Assembly: GCA_949293985.1 (NCBI GenBank)
Contig: CASFFN010000011.1
Coordinates: forward strand, 1-35,787
Direction of reading: 5' to 3'
Length of the DNA: 35,787 nucleotides
Source: an uncultured Eubacteriales bacterium
GTDB lineage: Bacteria > Bacillota > Clostridia > Oscillospirales > Oscillospiraceae
In this document: piece by piece, positions 24,790 through 33,950 of the stretch
Position numbering within the stretch: position 1 is the first letter of the stretch
Layout: every line of letters begins with the position of its first letter
Program-made: the position numbers and the translations under genes
Notes under the pieces: model-generated
What the model was told of the DNA's origin: nothing
Seen by the model: only the letters and a program-made list of their open reading frames with translations
The model's database searches: none

Positions 24790-24817
24790 GCCAGGAGGGG
24801 CCTAAGCCCCTCCTGGC
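24790..24817 (-). terminator. Partial terminator or stabilising hairpin after oppA
   Basis: GCCAGGAGGGGC and GCCCCTCCTGGC form a perfect 12-bp stem around a 4-nt loop, 33 nt past the oppA stop. It lacks a T tract, fitting a structure that protects the abundant oppA message while allowing read-through. Confidence 0.65.
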
Positions 24818-24850
24818 GAGTTTGGACTATGGGTGTATCAGGCTATGATA

Positions 24851-27373
24851 TTATACATAGTTCAGGGTGCCGCCCTGGCTGCTTACATGCTCAGCCCACT
24901 CAGCGTCGGTGTAGTTGTAAGTCATCAGCTCCAGACCGCCGAAACCATACATAATGTTGTAGTCGGGGGTGTAGTAGGAGCACTGATAGGACAGCATCTC
25001 ACATGCAGTGGTGGAAGCCAGGGGAATCCGGTAGTAGAACTTCAGATAGTTCTCTTCCAGATCGGCCAGTACCTGCAGCTTGGTCTCGAAGGACTCGTTA
25101 GCCAGGTCACCGGAGCCGATCATGCAGTTGCTCCACTCCTGCCAGGTCTTGGTCATCTCCTCACCGTTGACGGTCAGGGTCAGAGTCTCGGTAGTGGGAT
25201 CCCAGCAGCCGGCCTCGTTGATTTCGTACTGATCGGGATCGCAGTAAACCTGCAGGTTACGGAAGGGATAGAAGGCAGCGCCGCCCCATGCGCCGTAGCC
25301 GATAGCGTACTCGCCCTTGGCCACATCGCCGTAACGGTCAGTCAGGTTGCCAACAGCCTCGAAGGTCACAGTGCCGAAGCCGGAGCCTTCCAGAGCAGCG
25401 TTGACGTACTGGTTCAGCAGAGCCAGCTGCTGGTTGTCAGCAGAGGTCAGAGCGCCGAATGCCCAGCCGATACGGATGTAGATGGGTTCGCCCTCGGTGT
25501 ACAGACCAGCCTCAACCAGCTCCTGGCAAGCCTGCTTCATCAGGTTCTGAGCCTCGGTCAGGTTGTAGCCGTTGATGGACTTGTAAGCATCCTCCAGAGT
25601 AGCGTAGGGAGTGCCCTCGCCGTACTCAACACCGTACAGGTTGCAGATAGCCTGCATAGCGGGCTCGGAGTTCCGGTAGGAGGAGGTGGGGTCGTTGTAC
25701 ACGTCGTAGTAGTACAGCTTGTTCAGCAGGGAGTAAGCGGGGGTGTAGCCAGCGGTAGCAGCCACGTAGTTGCTGCGGTCGATGGCCAGGGACATAGCCT
25801 TACGGAAGTTGGCGTTGGACAGAACCACGGAGTTGGTGTTGCCCTTGCTCTCGTCCATGGTCTTCAGGTTCTCCAGACCGCAGTTGAAGAACAGGGACAT
25901 GGTGTAGGTCTCGTCAGCCTTGTACAGCTGCTCGGAGGTGGAGTAGGTGGGCAGATCGTCAGCGGTGGGGTTCCAGCTGGACAGCTCGCCCTTCAGGAAG
26001 GCCTGCTTGGCAGCATCGGGGTCCATCACGTCGATAACAATCTTGGTGGTCTGGTACTTCTGCACATTCTCGCCGTCCACTTCGTAGTCGGTGAAAGCGT
26101 ACAGGTAGCCGGACTCGGTCTTCTCGTACTCGTAGTAGTTCTCGTTCTGGGTCAGAACCATCTGCTTGCCGGGCTGCCAGGACTCGATCTTGTAGGGACC
26201 GTAAGCCATGTAGGTATCCACGGAGGTACCGTAGTTGGTGGTAACCAGGGCGCCGGTGGTGTCCTTGCCAGCCTCGTACAGGTCCTCGTAAACCAGCCAA
26301 TTGGAGGTGCAGGAGGTCAGGAAGTAGTTGTAGTCGATCTGGGTCTGGGTGACGTAACGGATGGTGTAGTCGTCCACCTTGTAGCAGCCGACGGTGCTGT
26401 CGTAGTCAGCCACCTCAGCCACTTCGCCGTTGTTCACGTACAGGGCTTCCTTCATGTAGTCAGCCAGCTGAGCCTCGTCGGTGATGCCGAACAGGCCGCT
26501 CAGCAGACCGTAAACCAGAGTCTTGACGGTCTCCAGGTTCTCAGCGGTAACCTTGGTGTAGCCGTAGGGGTTGGCCTCATCGGTCAGAGCAGCAACAGCG
26601 TCGTCAAAGCCCATGCCGTAGTCGCTGTTCAGAGAAGCCAGGCTTGCGTTGTACAGGGTCATGTCGGTAGCGGTCATGCTGATGTAAACGCTGCCGGACT
26701 CGATGCCTGCCTCCAGGTCGTAGGAGTAGTCAGGAGTCTCGCCCTCGCCGTAGGGAGCAACCATGGGGGTGTAGATGGGAGCGCCGGAGTTGTAGTAGGT
26801 GTTGCCACCGGCTACAGCGGACTCACCAGCGTAGTACAGGTTAGCACGGTAGTTCCGCATATCGGGATCCAGCAGAGCCTTCATGGAGTAGATGTAGGTG
26901 TCGGCATTGATGGGGGTGCCGTCCTGCCACTTCATGTTGGGGTTCAGCTTGATTTCGAACACGAAGCCCTTCTCGGTCTCCTCAGCAGCCTGACCCTCGG
27001 GCAGGGTAACTGCGTACTTGGTCAGGTCATCCTGATGGTCAGCAGTCACGTCCTCAACGGACTCGGCTGCCAGGAAGACCCACTGGTATACGCCGTTGAG
27101 AGAATCGGAGATGCTCATGGTAGCCAAGGGGGTCTCGGTGTAAGCCATGACAGCACTGTCCGAATTCACCTCCCAGGTGTGGGCGTTCAGATTGGTGGCC
27201 AGACCGGTGGTAGAAGTGTGGTAGGTGTAGTCACCTTCCGTAACAACAGAGCCCTCGCCTTCCGTACCGGTGGGGGTGGAAGGAGTGGAGTCCGTGTTGG
27301 AAGGTTCCTTGCTGCAGGCGGCCATGGAAGCCAGCATGGCCAGAGCCAGCAGCAGCGCCAAGAACTTTTTCAT
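24851..27373 (-). CDS. oppA: Oligopeptide-binding lipoprotein, OppA-like, enlarged
   Basis: The extracellular solute-binding protein of the peptide importer, 840 residues against 500-600 for most relatives. A lipoprotein signal peptide (MKKFLALLLALAMLASMAAC) ends in a lipobox Cys, followed by a Ser/Thr/Pro-rich linker. Family-5 blocks include FEIKLNPNMKWQDGTPINAD, MAYGPYKIESWQPGKQMVLT and the VLSNANFRKAMSLAIDRSNY segment. Extra sequence is spread through the middle, including the tyrosine-rich region near 160-340. ATG 27373 was chosen because GGAGG sits 8 nt upstream; an ATG five codons earlier lacks a site. It is the first gene of the operon. Codon choice is strongly biased, consistent with high expression. 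Confidence 0.93.
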   Translation of the reverse strand: MKKFLALLLALAMLASMAACSKEPSNTDSTPSTPTGTEGEGSVVTEGDYTYHTSTTGLATNLNAHTWEVNSDSAVMAYTETPLATMSISDSLNGVYQWVFLAAESVEDVTADHQDDLTKYAVTLPEGQAAEETEKGFVFEIKLNPNMKWQDGTPINADTYIYSMKALLDPDMRNYRANLYYAGESAVAGGNTYYNSGAPIYTPMVAPYGEGETPDYSYDLEAGIESGSVYISMTATDMTLYNASLASLNSDYGMGFDDAVAALTDEANPYGYTKVTAENLETVKTLVYGLLSGLFGITDEAQLADYMKEALYVNNGEVAEVADYDSTVGCYKVDDYTIRYVTQTQIDYNYFLTSCTSNWLVYEDLYEAGKDTTGALVTTNYGTSVDTYMAYGPYKIESWQPGKQMVLTQNENYYEYEKTESGYLYAFTDYEVDGENVQKYQTTKIVIDVMDPDAAKQAFLKGELSSWNPTADDLPTYSTSEQLYKADETYTMSLFFNCGLENLKTMDESKGNTNSVVLSNANFRKAMSLAIDRSNYVAATAGYTPAYSLLNKLYYYDVYNDPTSSYRNSEPAMQAICNLYGVEYGEGTPYATLEDAYKSINGYNLTEAQNLMKQACQELVEAGLYTEGEPIYIRIGWAFGALTSADNQQLALLNQYVNAALEGSGFGTVTFEAVGNLTDRYGDVAKGEYAIGYGAWGGAAFYPFRNLQVYCDPDQYEINEAGCWDPTTETLTLTVNGEEMTKTWQEWSNCMIGSGDLANESFETKLQVLADLEENYLKFYYRIPLASTTACEMLSYQCSYYTPDYNIMYGFGGLELMTYNYTDAEWAEHVSSQGGTLNYV

Positions 27374-27547
27374 TTTCTTTTCCTCCATTTTTCATAATAT
27401 ATACACAGCAGTTTATCTTTACGCTGTTGTATACCGGGGTAGAACCATGCAAAGGAGAATTGTCCGGGAAAACCGCTGTTTTCTTTTCCATTGTCCGCCA
27501 GTTGCATACATTTGGGACTTTTCAACAATTTCCTTTGATATTTTCAG

Positions 27548-27576
27548 AATATACCACAATTTTGGCCTTATGTCAA
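27548..27576 (-). promoter_or_regulatory. Promoter of the opp operon
   Basis: On the minus strand a consensus TTGACA (27571-27576) and TATATT (27548-27553) are 17 bp apart, with a TGTGG extended -10. It lies 175 bp before the oppA start, leaving a long leader. Confidence 0.85.
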
Positions 27577-27835
27577 TACTTTATTCAAAATCTTGTTTCC
27601 AGCGTATGTTCAAGTGTTCGCCGTATATGTATCTTTTCCGCCGGAGCGCCGTAAAAACCCCCCCGGAAAATACCCGGTAAACGGCTTTTTCCCTGTTTTT
27701 TCCCTGTTTCCGGGGCCAGGGGCATGGATTTTCCCTTTTGACGCTCCTTTTCGCAAGTTCAAAAAACTTTCTTGCATTTTTCTTTGGGGTCCCGGATACA
27801 GACCGCCTTTTTTCATTATGTTTTCGTAAAAATGA

Positions 27836-29251
<1,416 letters not shown>

Positions 29252-29321
29252 TCCGTCACAACCAAAACACCCCCTCGGCGCGGTTGAACAGGTCCGGTAA
29301 ACACGGACAACAGACAAAACG

Positions 29322-29359
29322 CCCCCTGTGTAGGAAAATAGAAGTACTACATCAGGGGG
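29322..29359 (+). promoter_or_regulatory. Hairpin sequestering the IS orfA ribosome binding site
   Basis: CCCCCTG then TGTAG (29322-29333) pair with CTACA then CAGGGGG (29347-29359), one base bulged. The right arm is the AGGGGG that would act as ribosome binding site for orfA (ATG 29367). RNA reading in from gdhA would fold and hide it. This is a known protective strategy in other IS families; here it is inferred from the fold. Confidence 0.5.
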
Positions 29360-29366
29360 TATTACT

Positions 29367-29450
29367 ATGGGAAAAAAGAATTACACGCATGTGCAGGAAT
29401 TGTTGCCTGAAATCGAAGCTATGCTTGGATCGGGAAAAACACAGAGAGAA
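29367..29450 (+). pseudogene. IS3-type orfA, 5' part (interrupted)
   Basis: Twenty-eight codons, MGKKNYTHVQELLPEIEAML then GSGKTQRE, match the N-terminal helix-turn-helix of orfA proteins of IS3-family elements in Clostridia. The frame is cut at 29450 by the serine-recombinase element and, read on, meets a stop about eight codons later. The missing remainder resumes in frame at 35256. Confidence 0.8.
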
Positions 29451-29475
29451 TGCTCGGTGGTCGTAAAACAGTAAT
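29449..29475. other. Left attachment site with inverted arm
   Basis: The core AA (29449-29450) is preceded by orfA sequence GACACAGAGAG-like and followed by TGCTC and the 20-bp arm 29456-29475. The complementary arm lies at 35229-35248. In the excised circle the two arms would face each other about 12 bp apart around the AA. Confidence 0.75.
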
Positions 29476-29488
29476 ATTTGAATTTCTT

Positions 29489-29525
29489 GGAACAGGCATG
29501 ATTTCGGTCATGCCTGTTCCGCTTT
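29489..29525 (+). terminator. Hairpin terminator at the left end of the element
   Basis: GGAACAGGCATGA (29489-29501) and TCATGCCTGTTCC (29508-29520) form a perfect 13-bp stem followed by GCTTTTATC on the plus strand. It overlaps the last codons of the recombinase gene and would block rightward read-through from the host chromosome. Confidence 0.7.
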
Positions 29526-31250
29526 TATCAGTTCATCCACGGGAATGTAGCCAACGAGGTCATATTCGATATGTACCTTCTGCTTGCGCTTACCGCTGGA
29601 CTTGTCGGGTGCCTCCACATAAACCGCCTTTACGAGCTCTCTGAGGGCGTATGGCGTGAGTTCTGTGAGTGTGGTGTATCTGCGTACCCGCTGAATAAAC
29701 TGTTCGAGGTTTTCTATCTGTCTTTTCTGTACTTCGACTTCTTTTTGCAGATTTGTGATTTCAACTTTAAGCTGCGCCTGCTCGTCCTCATAGGTCTTGC
29801 TCATCATGGCAAAGCGTTCATCTCTCAAATTGCCCTTGGCGTTGTCCTCGTAGATTTTGATAAACAGGCGGTCAAGCTCCCCTATACGCTTTTCTGCCTG
29901 TGCCAGACGCTTCCTATATACCTTTATGGTTTCATCGCTTTTCAGACGGAGCTTTTGCTCCATTTCCACCCTAAAATGCGCTTCGTATTGGCTCACGAAA
30001 GAGATAACTTCTTTCATGTGTTTCCAGACCACATCCTCCAAAACGACGGCACGAATATAGTGTCCGCTGCACTTGTCCTTGTTGGCTCGGTGGGTGGAGC
30101 AGATGAAAAAGTCCTGCCGTTTTTCAAAGTAATTAGTGGTGGAGTAATAGAGTTTCTGTCTGCAATCGGCGCAGAACACCAATCCCGAAAACGGACTGCT
30201 CTTGCCCGTTGCCGTTCTCCTGTGTCGCTGCTGACGAATTTCCTGTACCTTGTCAAAGACTTCCTGTTTGATAATCGCAGGATGGGTGTTGTAGAAAATC
30301 TTTTGATTTTCTTCGGGATTCTCCCTCTGCTTCTTATCCCAAATGGAATTGGTGTAGGTTTTGAAATTGACAGTAGCACCGATGTACTCTTTGCGTTCAA
30401 GAATATTGACGATGGTGCTTTCGTGCCAGCGATAAGGATTCTCCGGCTCGGTGTGCGGTGTCTTTACGCCTTGCTTAGTTTTGTATGCGGTGGGCGTGAG
30501 TATCTTTTCCCGTTCAAGCTGTTCTGCGATTTGGCTCGTTCCACGTCCGTTCATGCAGAGCGTGAAAATCTTTTTGACTACCTGTGCCGCTTCTTCGTCG
30601 ATGATCCACTTGGTTTTGTCCTCTGGATCTTTGCGATAGCCATACGGCACATGGACGGTCAATCTCTCGCCACGTTCGCCTTTTGCCTTTTGCACAGCAC
30701 GAATTTTGCGGCTCGTGTCCTTTGCAAAAAATTCGTTGAACCAGTTCTTTATACCGGCAATGTCGCTGTCAGTGCTGTTGGGATTGATACTGTCAAAGTG
30801 GTCGTTGATGGCAATGTAACGAACATCATTCTGTGGGAAAGTGTAGTTGATGTACAAGCCTGTCAGCGAGGAATTTCGTCCAAGTCTTGAAAGGTCTTTC
30901 GTGATAACTGTGCCAACATTTCCCGCTTCAATCTCCGCAAGCATTTTCTGAAAGCCTGGGCGGTTAGCAAAGTCCACACCACTGTAACCGTCGTCGATGA
31001 AAAACGTCGGGTGGGGGAAGCGGTGGTCTCGTGCATATTGAAGCAGAATGGCTTTTTGATTCTGGATAGAGTTCGACAAATCTTCCTTGCCGTTCTTCTT
31101 ATCCTCTTTGGTGTCCTCGACGGACAATCTGCAATAAAGTGCTGTGATTCTATCTGTTGCCCTTAACATTTCGTTATCCTCCTTCGGTTGGGCAACTGTC
31201 TGTACAGGATTGGATTCTTGGATTATATCAAAAGAGGTGTCGTTGTTCAT
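29508..31250 (-). CDS. Large serine recombinase (TnpX-like)
   Basis: This 580-residue site-specific recombinase catalyses excision and insertion of the element. The N-terminal resolvase domain has TALYCRLS with nucleophile Ser43, then SIQNQ, DDGYSGVDFANRPGFQ and KDLSRLGRN. A recombinase domain follows (VPYGYRKDPEDK). The zinc ribbon shows CADC and a later CSTH-x-C-type pair. A long coiled coil (about 430-530) and a C-terminal DUF4368-like region (QKVHIEYDLVGYIPVDEL) complete it. The ATG overlaps the stop of the TnpW-like gene (ATGA). The gene ends 57 bp from the left element end, as expected for the integrase of its own element. All catalytic motifs look intact, so it may be active. Confidence 0.95.
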   Translation of the reverse strand: MNNDTSFDIIQESNPVQTVAQPKEDNEMLRATDRITALYCRLSVEDTKEDKKNGKEDLSNSIQNQKAILLQYARDHRFPHPTFFIDDGYSGVDFANRPGFQKMLAEIEAGNVGTVITKDLSRLGRNSSLTGLYINYTFPQNDVRYIAINDHFDSINPNSTDSDIAGIKNWFNEFFAKDTSRKIRAVQKAKGERGERLTVHVPYGYRKDPEDKTKWIIDEEAAQVVKKIFTLCMNGRGTSQIAEQLEREKILTPTAYKTKQGVKTPHTEPENPYRWHESTIVNILERKEYIGATVNFKTYTNSIWDKKQRENPEENQKIFYNTHPAIIKQEVFDKVQEIRQQRHRRTATGKSSPFSGLVFCADCRQKLYYSTTNYFEKRQDFFICSTHRANKDKCSGHYIRAVVLEDVVWKHMKEVISFVSQYEAHFRVEMEQKLRLKSDETIKVYRKRLAQAEKRIGELDRLFIKIYEDNAKGNLRDERFAMMSKTYEDEQAQLKVEITNLQKEVEVQKRQIENLEQFIQRVRRYTTLTELTPYALRELVKAVYVEAPDKSSGKRKQKVHIEYDLVGYIPVDELIKAEQA

Positions 31251-31639
31251 TCGCCATCCTCCGTGATACCTAATTCATCATCGGCAACGTTCTGCTCCAT
31301 AATGCGGTGGAGCTTCTTATCGAGAGTTTCCGTACCCTCATAGCTGCCTGTAACTGTGTATTCTGTGCCGCCGATCTCGTCCACGATTTTTACATCGGGC
31401 AACCAAAAGGCAGACAAATTCTTGACAACGATGTTGCCCTTTTCATCGAAAGTAAACTCACGCTTGGGGGCATCATCGGGGCGAGGCTCGACCTTGGCAT
31501 ACGGGTCGGGATTAGAGAAATAGTATTCGGGAATTTCCTCGTCATACTCGCCGCTTGCAAGCTGTTCCTCAAACACAAGCTCGTCAATTTCGTCGGCGGT
31601 GAGTTCGAGGATTTCTTCCTCTTTGCGTTTTTCATCCAT
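31247..31639 (-). CDS. TnpW-like transposon-encoded protein
   Basis: A 130-residue acidic protein. The N terminus is almost all Glu/Asp/Lys (EEEILELTADEIDELVFEEQ). The C terminus carries IGGTEYTVTGSYEGTETLDK, matching my memory of the small TnpW family found beside serine recombinases. Its function is unknown; a modulator of recombination is an inference from the constant pairing. AAGGAGG lies upstream of the ATG, and its stop overlaps the recombinase start, so the two are translationally coupled. Confidence 0.65.
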   Translation of the reverse strand: MDEKRKEEEILELTADEIDELVFEEQLASGEYDEEIPEYYFSNPDPYAKVEPRPDDAPKREFTFDEKGNIVVKNLSAFWLPDVKIVDEIGGTEYTVTGSYEGTETLDKKLHRIMEQNVADDELGITEDGE

Positions 31640-31660
31640 GATGTCGAACCTCCTTTTCTT

Positions 31661-32113
31661 TCATTCGCTTCGATTCGTTTCTTTCAAACGACAGTTCAAT
31701 TCATAAAGTGCAGTACGATTTGAATCCCATTTGAGTTTTTGATTCGCTTCTTCGTAGGTCAACCAAACACACTCGGTATGCTCGTGAGATAACTGTATAT
31801 CTTCTTTGCACTCAAAACCAAAAGTGTACTCGGGAATAACATGGGTGTCCTTGTTCCAATGCTGACGGCGCTTTTCAGATATGATTGTAACAGGGATATA
31901 AGACAGGCTTTTCAGCTCAATCCACTTGTCAGCCTGCACTCCGCCTTCCTCGACAGTTTCTCTTTTTGCCGCTTCCAATGGCGTTTCATTATCTTCGCCA
32001 CCTCCGGCTATAAACTGCCATTGGTCATGATCGGCACGGTGAAACACACAGTATCTCGGAGAGCCATCAATAATCTGATATGGTATTGCAAGTATTTGGA
32101 AAGGCGCTCGCAT
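31661..32113 (-). CDS. Nudix hydrolase
   Basis: A 150-residue Nudix protein that would hydrolyse a nucleoside diphosphate linked to another group. The Nudix box is complete: GGGEDNETPLEAAKRETVEE then GG (G-x5-E-x7-RE-x2-EE-x-G). The FQILAIPYQI start and YCVFHRADHDQWQFIAGGGE resemble dihydroneopterin triphosphatase or pyrophosphohydrolase types; the substrate is unknown. ATG 32113 was chosen with AAGGAGG 8 nt upstream. It lies between mobC and the tnpW-like gene, 21 nt from the latter, as cargo or as a housekeeping passenger. Confidence 0.88.
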   Translation of the reverse strand: MRAPFQILAIPYQIIDGSPRYCVFHRADHDQWQFIAGGGEDNETPLEAAKRETVEEGGVQADKWIELKSLSYIPVTIISEKRRQHWNKDTHVIPEYTFGFECKEDIQLSHEHTECVWLTYEEANQKLKWDSNRTALYELNCRLKETNRSE

Positions 32114-32545
32114 TATATAATCCTCCTTGGTACAAACATCTTCTCGGGATAGCAAAACAGCCGAACACTGTCAATGGTCAAGATGAACGGCTTCGCCGCC
32201 ATTGACAGCATCCGTCCGTTTTGCTTTTGGGCAGACAAGGCGGCGGTTGCCGCCGATTTCCATTTAGAAAATGGCACTTGCTATCATGGGGAAACGTAGA
32301 ATAGCAAGCACAGCAGGTGTATGTACACTCTGCAATTTCAGACTTGGCAAGCAGGGCACGGCGGTACCCACTTTGCATACTTGCCATTATGTTAAAAACA
32401 TACTTGGCAAGCAATGCACGTGTGGACACACATCGTGCTTTTTGCAAATTTCAGCGTTGCTGCCTTTTGCAAAAACTTGTTGGGCAACATCCCAAACCCT
32501 TCAACGATTTTTTCAAAATCGGCTACGCTCCTGCGGAGCTGAACT
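32114..32545. other. Gene-free region with repeats, candidate oriT
   Basis: This 432-bp stretch downstream of mobC shows several repeats. There is a perfect 10-bp hairpin, CTGTCAATGG/CCATTGACAG (32168-32177, 32199-32208). Two direct copies of ACTTGGCAAGCA..GCACG lie exactly 60 bp apart (32342-32360 and 32402-32420, 17 of 19 identical). GTGTATGTACAC lies at 32317-32328. Such repeats next to a mobC gene fit a transfer origin. A frame here (32178-32447, minus) lacks a ribosome binding site and looks spurious. Confidence 0.45.
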
Positions 32546-32893
32546 TCACTTTATCTTGGAAAGTGAAGTAAGGATTTTTCGGATTCCTTCATAAATTTCT
32601 TCTTGGTTCTTTTTGATTTCTTCAATGTCTGCTTCGTAGATATTGCCGGTGGAATTGACACGCTTGGCAATTTGGTTTTCGCTGTTGGAGATACTTTTCA
32701 TCTTGAGAGTCAGCTCACGAAGCTCGGGCATATCCAGTTTTACAATGTACCCGTCGATTACCATTTTGCGGATATAGGCACTCATGTTTTCAATGCCTGC
32801 CAGCTCCATTTTCTTTTTTATCAGAGCTTGCTCTTTTTCATCTACAAAAAACTTTACCTGTATTGGTCGCTTACGATTTCTGTTATCTGGCAT
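32546..32893 (-). CDS. mobC: MobC-like relaxosome protein
   Basis: A 115-residue protein opening with a basic RKRPIQVKFFVDEKEQALI stretch followed by ENMSAYIRKMVIDGYIVKLD. This is the ribbon-helix-helix pattern of MobC-family proteins, which help a relaxase nick at oriT. The C-terminal half is helical (EIKKNQEEIYEGIRKILTSL). The start follows the DUF3795 stop directly, with GAGAGG upstream. In related elements a relaxase gene follows mobC; here only a gene-free, repeat-bearing stretch follows, so transfer would need a relaxase in trans. Confidence 0.82.
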   Translation of the reverse strand: MPDNRNRKRPIQVKFFVDEKEQALIKKKMELAGIENMSAYIRKMVIDGYIVKLDMPELRELTLKMKSISNSENQIAKRVNSTGNIYEADIEEIKKNQEEIYEGIRKILTSLSKIK

Positions 32894-33151
32894 TTACCCG
32901 TTCCTCTCACTTTCCTTTTTCCACGCAAGCCAGTCCCTATCAAGCACGGTGGAGTGTGGCTTGGTCATAATCGTATCACACGGAAAGCTCTTGCACTCAC
33001 CGCAGAAATTCAGTTTCTTTTCTTTCACGCAATCACGGGTGAAGCAATCTCCCGTAGTGTGTTCTTCCTCACAACCACGGCAACCGCCTTTTATGTATGT
33101 AGAGCAAGCACCGCAGTAAAAACCGCATTTGCCAAGCAACTTTTCATCCAT
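32894..33151 (-). CDS. DUF3795-type cysteine-rich protein
   Basis: An 85-residue protein with nine cysteines in the pattern CGFYCGAC, CRGC, DCFTRDC and FCGEC. This matches the small DUF3795 family, thought from its cysteines to bind metal; no function is established. ATG 33151 was chosen with GGGAG upstream and overlaps the stop of the SnoaL-like gene by 8 nt. It is part of the tight leftward cargo operon and directly precedes mobC. Confidence 0.8.
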   Translation of the reverse strand: MDEKLLGKCGFYCGACSTYIKGGCRGCEEEHTTGDCFTRDCVKEKKLNFCGECKSFPCDTIMTKPHSTVLDRDWLAWKKESERNG

Positions 33152-33515
33152 TGATCTTTCTCCCAATCTTCATATCTTGCCGCCATTTTGGAGCTTCTCC
33201 ATCGTCTGCCCAATACTCATCCATTGCGACGATCTTATCGTCTTTCAACTTGATGAAGGACGTAACGTGGAAAGAAGCGGAGCGATCCTTCGGGTATACC
33301 CGTGTTGCGGTGATAATCATATCGTCCGTCGTGACGATCTTTTCAACCTCGCCATCCCAATCGCCGGGATATTCACAGTTGGCTCTTATAAATTCCTCGA
33401 CCGTGAAATGCTCGTTGGAGCAATGCCAATTCACATAAGCATTGGCGTGGAAATATTTTCTTATCTCGTCTGCTCTCTGTGCGAGAACGTCAGACCAAAA
33501 CTGTTTTATGTTCAT
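33144..33515 (-). CDS. SnoaL/NTF2-like protein
   Basis: A 123-residue protein with the cone-fold pattern of the SnoaL/NTF2 superfamily. It has an N-terminal helix (NIKQFWSDVLAQRADEIRKY), then FHANAYVNWHCSNEHFTVEE and a C-terminal strand set ending SFIKLKDDKIVAMDEYWADD. Family members include isomerases, ring-opening enzymes and proteins that simply bind small ligands, so the role is open. It lies 12 nt after the membrane-protein gene in the cargo operon. Confidence 0.8.
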   Translation of the reverse strand: MNIKQFWSDVLAQRADEIRKYFHANAYVNWHCSNEHFTVEEFIRANCEYPGDWDGEVEKIVTTDDMIITATRVYPKDRSASFHVTSFIKLKDDKIVAMDEYWADDGEAPKWRQDMKIGRKING

Positions 33516-33527
33516 TATCTTTCGTCC

Positions 33528-33950
33528 TTAACAAAATATTGAAAGTGCAACCAAGACCAAATCAGTCGCAATAAGTAAATGTAACACAATATGGTAAAGA
33601 TCTGGGATAAGTCGTGTTTCGCTTATTGGGAACAGCTTAACAGTTCCCTCAAAGCATTCATTGTATCCCTTCAATTTCCGATCACTGACGCCGAAGATTG
33701 TAAAGTATTCGTGGCTGAAGAATTGTGCGACGAGCCACAAAGTAAGTTCAACCAAGAGAATCCACTTGCCTACCGGCTCCCATAAGAGAAAGCCTACGAT
33801 ACCGATGGTAAATAAAACAAGTACCGTGAACTCAATGCTTTTCAAACCCATTCCTTCGACCAGCAGCACTTTACCGAATTTCCATGTGAAGGTACAACCA
33901 AGAAACCAAAGCCAAAGCAAGCACGATATAACAATGATAGCAATTCTCAT
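33528..33950 (-). CDS. Hypothetical four-helix membrane protein
   Basis: A 140-residue protein with hydrophobic segments at about 3-20, 38-56, 62-80 and 118-138, and no motif that I recognise. A soluble stretch (FGVSDRKLKGYNECFEGTVK) separates segments 3 and 4. Its ATG overlaps the stop of the acetyltransferase gene (ATGA), which places it firmly in the cargo operon. The function is unknown. Confidence 0.75.
   Translation of the reverse strand: MRIAIIVISCLLWLWFLGCTFTWKFGKVLLVEGMGLKSIEFTVLVLFTIGIVGFLLWEPVGKWILLVELTLWLVAQFFSHEYFTIFGVSDRKLKGYNECFEGTVKLFPISETRLIPDLYHIVLHLLIATDLVLVALSIFC

Noticed and set aside
24833..27397. An 854-codon rightward open frame opposite oppA
   Set aside because: It is exactly antisense to a well-supported lipoprotein gene with signal peptide and ribosome binding site. 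Strong codon bias in oppA explains the lack of stops.
29449..29450. GA as the recombinase core dinucleotide, as in Tn4451-type elements
   Set aside because: GA occurs at the left junction but not at the right. Only AA is shared by both and restores the orfA frame.
32178..32447. 89-codon leftward frame downstream of mobC
   Set aside because: It covers the direct repeats and hairpin, has no ribosome binding site, and its odd Cys/Arg-rich product looks like translated repeat sequence.
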